Assembly (NCBI GenBank): GCA_903875605.1
Contig: CAIQWT010000050.1
Location: 98,494 to 131,107, forward strand
Source: an uncultured Geobacteraceae bacterium
GTDB taxonomy: Bacteria; Desulfobacterota; Desulfuromonadia; Geobacterales; Pseudopelobacteraceae
Direction: 5' to 3'
Length of the DNA: 32,614 nt
This document shows positions 25,857 through 32,614 of this stretch, in pieces (positions within the stretch are counted from its first letter, which is position 1; the number at the start of each line of letters is the position of its first letter). Position numbers and translations under genes: made by a program. The notes below the pieces were generated by a model, which searched no databases, was not told where the DNA came from, and saw nothing but the letters and a program-made list of their open reading frames with translations.

Positions 25857-27377
25857 ATGAAACCGACTTTTTATGTAACCACTCCCATCTATTATGTAAA
25901 TGACGTCCCGCACATCGGTCACGCCTATACTACTGTTGCCGCCGATGTCCTGGCCCGTTATAAGCGTCTGATGGGTTTTGACGTCTATTTTCTTACCGGT
26001 AGTGACGAACATGGTCAAAAGGTCGAAAAAGCGGCCACAACTGCTGGTGAAACACCGTTAGAACTGGCTGATCGTGTGGTAAAGCGTTTTCAGGCACTAT
26101 GGGAACGACTGGGGATCTCCCACAACGATTTCATTCGTACAACACAGGAACGCCACAAAAGCGGGGTCAGTCGAATTTTTAAAGATATACTCGATAAAGG
26201 GGATATCTATCTAGGCGAGTATGAAGATTGGTACTGTACTCCCTGTGAAACATTCTGGACAGAAACCCAACTGATTGAAGGTCGCTGCCCTGACTGCAAC
26301 CGCCCTGTTGACAAGCTTAAAGAAGAATCATATTTCTTCCGTATGAGCAAATATCAGGAACAATTACTTGAGCACATCGAAGTTAATCCTGATTTTATTC
26401 AGCCCAAAAGCAAGCGTAATGAGATCCTCTCTTTCATTAAAGAAGGTCTTAGAGACCTGTCGGTTTCTCGCACAACTTTTACCTGGGGAATTCCGGTTCC
26501 GGGTAACGACCGTCACATAATATATGTCTGGTTTGATGCTCTGACCAACTATATCACAGCCCTTGGTTACCCGGATGAAGCCGGCAATTATGGTCGTTAC
26601 TGGCCGGTAGATGTCCATTTGATAGGTAAGGACATTTTACGGTTTCATGCTGTTTACTGGCCCACTTTTTTAATGGCCGCCGGTCTGCCGTTGCCTAAAA
26701 AAGTTTTTGCCCATGGCTGGTGGACAGTCGAAGGGCAGAAAATGAGCAAAAGCCTGCAAAACGTTGTCGAACCAAACATGCTGATCGACAAATACGGTGT
26801 AGATGCGGTTAGATATTTTCTTATGCGCGAAGTTCCCTTCGGCCTGGATGGCGATTTTTCCCACACGGCCCTTGTGCAGCGAATTAATTCTGATCTTGCT
26901 AATGACATCGGCAATCTGCTAAGTCGTTCAACCGCTATGGCGGTTAAATACTTTGGCGGCACTCTTCCTCAAATAGCTGAACTAACTGTAGTAGATCTGG
27001 CTCTTAAACAGAAAACAGAGGAAATGGTAGCAATTGTTGATAAATTTATTGATGAAATGGCCTTCAGTAAGGCATTGCAGGCAATTTGGGAAGTTATTTC
27101 GGCCGGAAACAAGTACATTGATGACACGGCACCATGGTCACTGGCCAAAGATCCAGCCAACAGTATGCGTCTTGCTACTGTCATGTACACCATGCTCGAA
27201 TCTCAGCGCATCACTCACTGCATTCTGACCGCTTTTTTGCCGTCAACAGCTGAAAAAGCTCTATCTTCTCTGGGGTGGAATGAAACGGTTTCTATAGAAG
27301 GGTTGGCGTGGGGCGGCTTGAAAGAAGGAGCAATTATAACAAAATCTGAGGCTCTCTTTCCTAGAATAGAGGAATAA
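25857..27377 (+). CDS. metG: Methionyl-tRNA synthetase
   Basis: A 506-residue class I synthetase charging tRNA-Met. HIGH motif PHIGHAYTT (18-26), zinc knuckle with C127, C130, C144 and C147 (YCTPC, RCPDC), KMSKS at 295-299 (GQKMSKSLQN), and an anticodon-binding helical domain. It ends without the EMAP-like C-terminal tRNA-binding domain, so it is the short type. The ATG at 25857 follows the ricT stop by one base; AGGAG lies in the ricT end. A longer start at 25728 would only be overlap. Its stop is 2 nt from the convergent ligB stop. Confidence 0.97.
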   Translation: MKPTFYVTTPIYYVNDVPHIGHAYTTVAADVLARYKRLMGFDVYFLTGSDEHGQKVEKAATTAGETPLELADRVVKRFQALWERLGISHNDFIRTTQERHKSGVSRIFKDILDKGDIYLGEYEDWYCTPCETFWTETQLIEGRCPDCNRPVDKLKEESYFFRMSKYQEQLLEHIEVNPDFIQPKSKRNEILSFIKEGLRDLSVSRTTFTWGIPVPGNDRHIIYVWFDALTNYITALGYPDEAGNYGRYWPVDVHLIGKDILRFHAVYWPTFLMAAGLPLPKKVFAHGWWTVEGQKMSKSLQNVVEPNMLIDKYGVDAVRYFLMREVPFGLDGDFSHTALVQRINSDLANDIGNLLSRSTAMAVKYFGGTLPQIAELTVVDLALKQKTEEMVAIVDKFIDEMAFSKALQAIWEVISAGNKYIDDTAPWSLAKDPANSMRLATVMYTMLESQRITHCILTAFLPSTAEKALSSLGWNETVSIEGLAWGGLKEGAIITKSEALFPRIEE

Positions 27378-27379
27378 TA

Positions 27380-30324
<2,945 letters not shown>

Positions 30325-30332
30325 AGCCTAAT

Positions 30333-31334
30333 CTATTTTATGTTCTGCAGGCGCAGTAACAGGTAACTGGAAATTGGCATTAAACCGGATTTAATTTCAG
30401 ACGGAGACAACCGTACCAGTGCCTGTACCTTTTTACGTTTTTTCAGCATAACTGGAATTTTTCTAATGGCATCTATTTTCCCCCTAAGAAACGGACCCCA
30501 CTTTCCTTTTTTTATACAGAAGAATGCAAATGAGCTTAATTCATAAATAATCCGTTGAGGGAGGTAGCGTATTAAAAACTCCGGGGGTGTATTTTTTATC
30601 CAGACCCAGACATTATTCCGTGAAAAATAATATACACCCGTATCACTCAATTCACCGACAGAAGCGCTTACTTTGTGATAAACAACAGCAGTTGGAACAA
30701 AAATACACATCCACCCTGAAAGCCATGCCCGTAGATTCAGGTCTGTATCCTCGTGGTTAAAAAAGAAATCCTCATCCAGAAAACCTATATGATCGAGCAT
30801 TTCACGTTTGTAAATAACAGCTGCAGCACATGCACCCTGTACAAATCGTTTCAATACAAACTTCGATTCAGATTCGTATTCTCCCGTTTTAGTCCCTGTA
30901 AAAGCAGTGGTAAATGTATCACCTACGCTGTCCACCTTGTTCGAGCCAGAAATTATGATCTTGGAAGAGCAAAATCCAACTTTAGTATCCGAAAGGAGAG
31001 TAGCAACCATTTCCTCAAGCCAACAGTCTATAAGCACAGCATCGTTATTTAATAGAACTATATACTCACCTGTTGCTTCCTTAAATCCTGCTAAATTACC
31101 GCCAGTAAACCCGGTATTTTCGCACAAAGGGATAAGCCGGATCTGTGTATAATTTGTCTGCACAAAATATACGGAACCATCATGCGATGCGTTATCGACC
31201 AAAATGATTTCATAATTTGCATAGGTTTGGCGCAAGATAGCCTCAAGGCATTCCTGAAGCAGGGCAATACCATTCCAGTTGACTATTATGATGCTTACTA
31301 ATGGGTTAATGGATTTTTTCCTCACAACATTCAC
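30333..31334 (-). CDS. GT2-family glycosyltransferase (rhamnosyltransferase-like)
   Basis: A 333-residue GT-A enzyme: VSIIIVNWNGIALLQECL at the start, VDNASHDGS, NTGFTGGNL, the acidic VLLNNDAVLI (nucleotide-sugar/metal site), and FFFNHEDTDLNLRA. This is the WbbL/rhamnosyltransferase-like GT2 group that extends O-antigen or lipid-linked chains. The C-terminus is basic and may sit at the membrane. The start appears to be GTG at 31334, 4 nt after the flippase stop, with a weak SD; an in-frame GTG three codons on is an alternative. Confidence 0.9.
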   Translation of the reverse strand: MNVVRKKSINPLVSIIIVNWNGIALLQECLEAILRQTYANYEIILVDNASHDGSVYFVQTNYTQIRLIPLCENTGFTGGNLAGFKEATGEYIVLLNNDAVLIDCWLEEMVATLLSDTKVGFCSSKIIISGSNKVDSVGDTFTTAFTGTKTGEYESESKFVLKRFVQGACAAAVIYKREMLDHIGFLDEDFFFNHEDTDLNLRAWLSGWMCIFVPTAVVYHKVSASVGELSDTGVYYFSRNNVWVWIKNTPPEFLIRYLPQRIIYELSSFAFFCIKKGKWGPFLRGKIDAIRKIPVMLKKRKKVQALVRLSPSEIKSGLMPISSYLLLRLQNIK

Positions 31335-31338
31335 AATT

Positions 31339-32613
31339 TTAAACTTGTTCAGTCGGATTTTTAGAGGTTAACTGATTGATAAATTTTTTTAAATCTATTT
31401 GATTCAAACCCACAAGCCATGGCATTTTCCAGATAAATATAAAAATTAAACCTGAATACAATATCAAAGCGCATAGAACCGGAATGATATAATCAAAATT
31501 GTTAGAAATCGCATCAATACCAAAAATATACTTTATTGGTAATTTAACAAGATATCCAATGCAGATAACAGATACTATACCGACAATCTGAAAAACCCAA
31601 TCATATCGCCAGCCACTTATTCTGGCAATGAACCATGCCATAATGTTAACTGAGACGATATTAATTACAACAGACTTGCAGGCCATCCCTATCGCACCCA
31701 GTCCAAACCCCGGAACTGGATAAAAATTAGTTGGTGCCTGCATAAAATATGACACGGGGAAAAAGCATAATGATGTAACTATTCCAAGCTTCATATACGC
31801 TCGGGTATTTTCTGTTGCCAGCAGCATAACACTCCCAATCTGCCCCATAGCTTGATGAATTGGATATAAAAACATAATCATTAATACCGGAACAGCAGTC
31901 AAATAAGCTGGCCCCAGAAAAATAATTACAATTTCTCTAGTCCAAGGTATCAAAAAACCAGAGGTTATTGCGGAGATCATAACAAGTCCCCTGCTTATTT
32001 TTGTATATATACCGGCAACACGCAGCTTATCTCCTTGATCATAAGCCTCGGCAATTTCTTTCCACAATATATTAAGAATTGATGATGTCGCTAGCAGACT
32101 GACGGCAGCAAACTGATATGCAATCTGGTAATAGCCTTGTTGATTAGAGCCGCCGAAGCGTTGCAATAACCATTTATCGTAAAACTCAAAAATGAACATA
32201 AGACAGGAATACACTAAAAGCGGTTTACAAAAGTGACCGTATTCGCGAATAGTTTGCCTCACAGAAAAATTATCAGTCTGGTTATGATCTAATAGTATTT
32301 GAGAGGGAAAATAGTAATATGCCCACGCTATTGCAATGGCATATTCAATAATCAATAAGTAAAAAAGCGCTGATATCGACATTACACAGTAATGCCACAA
32401 TATTATTATAAAAAAGACATGCGCAATCCCTATACCAATATTAATCGACTGAATCCAAAGCGTTTTTCTCATTGATTCAGCAATCTGATTTACTGTTGTC
32501 CAAACCTGTTGTTGAAGAAAACAAGCTGTAAAAGCCAGAAGTATAGACTCACTCGAATTACCCAGCCAGACTTTTTCAATCATTGTTTGAGGCAAAATAA
32601 TAGTAACTAGAAG
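31339..32613 (-). CDS. Polysaccharide flippase (Wzx/MATE-like), 5' end outside window
   Basis: At least 424 residues of a polytopic membrane protein. The frame stays open to the window edge (LLVTIILPQTMIEKVWLG...), so the TTG at 32595 is not a reliable start and the first helices are missing. About ten hydrophobic helices are visible, with oligosaccharide-flippase traits (FYDKWLLQRFGGSNQQGYYQIAYQ; LIPWTREIVIIFLGPAYLTAVPVLMIM). It would move lipid-linked glycan units across the inner membrane. First visible gene of the flippase-GT2-GT9-ligB operon. Base use is clearly more AT-rich than the housekeeping genes, as is common for O-antigen genes. Confidence 0.87.
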   Translation of the reverse strand, partial: LLVTIILPQTMIEKVWLGNSSESILLAFTACFLQQQVWTTVNQIAESMRKTLWIQSINIGIGIAHVFFIIILWHYCVMSISALFYLLIIEYAIAIAWAYYYFPSQILLDHNQTDNFSVRQTIREYGHFCKPLLVYSCLMFIFEFYDKWLLQRFGGSNQQGYYQIAYQFAAVSLLATSSILNILWKEIAEAYDQGDKLRVAGIYTKISRGLVMISAITSGFLIPWTREIVIIFLGPAYLTAVPVLMIMFLYPIHQAMGQIGSVMLLATENTRAYMKLGIVTSLCFFPVSYFMQAPTNFYPVPGFGLGAIGMACKSVVINIVSVNIMAWFIARISGWRYDWVFQIVGIVSVICIGYLVKLPIKYIFGIDAISNNFDYIIPVLCALILYSGLIFIFIWKMPWLVGLNQIDLKKFINQLTSKNPTEQV

Positions 32614-32614
32614 A

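Overview
The window reads as a chromosomal segment of a Gram-negative, multihaem-cytochrome-rich deltaproteobacterium, most likely Desulfuromonadales/Geobacterales. This is inferred from a predicted 12-haem periplasmic cytochrome, a trihaem c7-like cytochrome, a lexA - small ORF - dinB cassette, the tmk-holB-ricT-metG order, and outer-membrane/LPS genes. Base composition looks near the mid-40s to 50% GC by eye and drops in the LPS genes at the right end. I see no tRNA, rRNA, CRISPR array, transposase or phage gene.

Left part (1-13300). The 3' part of a sigma-54 activator is followed 2 nt later by a small SAM methyltransferase. Next come a membrane histidine kinase (minus) and a divergently transcribed stand-alone DUF294-type nucleotidyltransferase-like protein. 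A strong bidirectional hairpin terminator separates the latter from the dodecahaem cytochrome gene. An SOS-type operon (lexA, an 82-aa protein, dinB) has its own promoter with a perfect palindrome just downstream of the -10 box. nudC sits upstream of lexA. Divergently, a trihaem cytochrome is followed by an RlpA/SPOR lipoprotein. A two-gene cheX-ykgJ unit on the minus strand is separated by a 0.5-kb AT-rich region with inverted repeats from a PAS-PAS protein that lacks an output domain.

Middle (13353-21145). On the minus strand lies a cbb3 oxidase operon: ccoN, a ccoO with an extra C-terminal cytochrome c domain, a tiny ccoQ-like gene, and a single-haem ccoP-like gene. Next is guaB-guaA, with a large perfect hairpin in the gap between them, and then an M42 aminopeptidase gene.

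Right part (21148-32614). rnc, a radical-SAM gene and the M42 peptidase gene form a minus-strand operon. Divergently, a good sigma-70 promoter drives tmk-holB-ricT-metG (nucleotide supply, clamp loading, RicT and MetRS), tightly packed with overlaps and non-ATG starts. Convergent with metG is an LPS/O-antigen-like operon on the minus strand: flippase (cut by the window end), GT2 glycosyltransferase, GT9 heptosyltransferase-like protein and, unexpectedly, a LigB-type NAD-dependent DNA ligase with an N-terminal signal/anchor.

The best candidates for something undescribed are the lexA-ORF82-dinB cassette with its AT palindrome operator, the secretion-signal DNA ligase coupled to LPS genes, the redistribution of haem domains between CcoO and CcoP, the guaB-guaA hairpin, and a terminator-like leader upstream of nudC.
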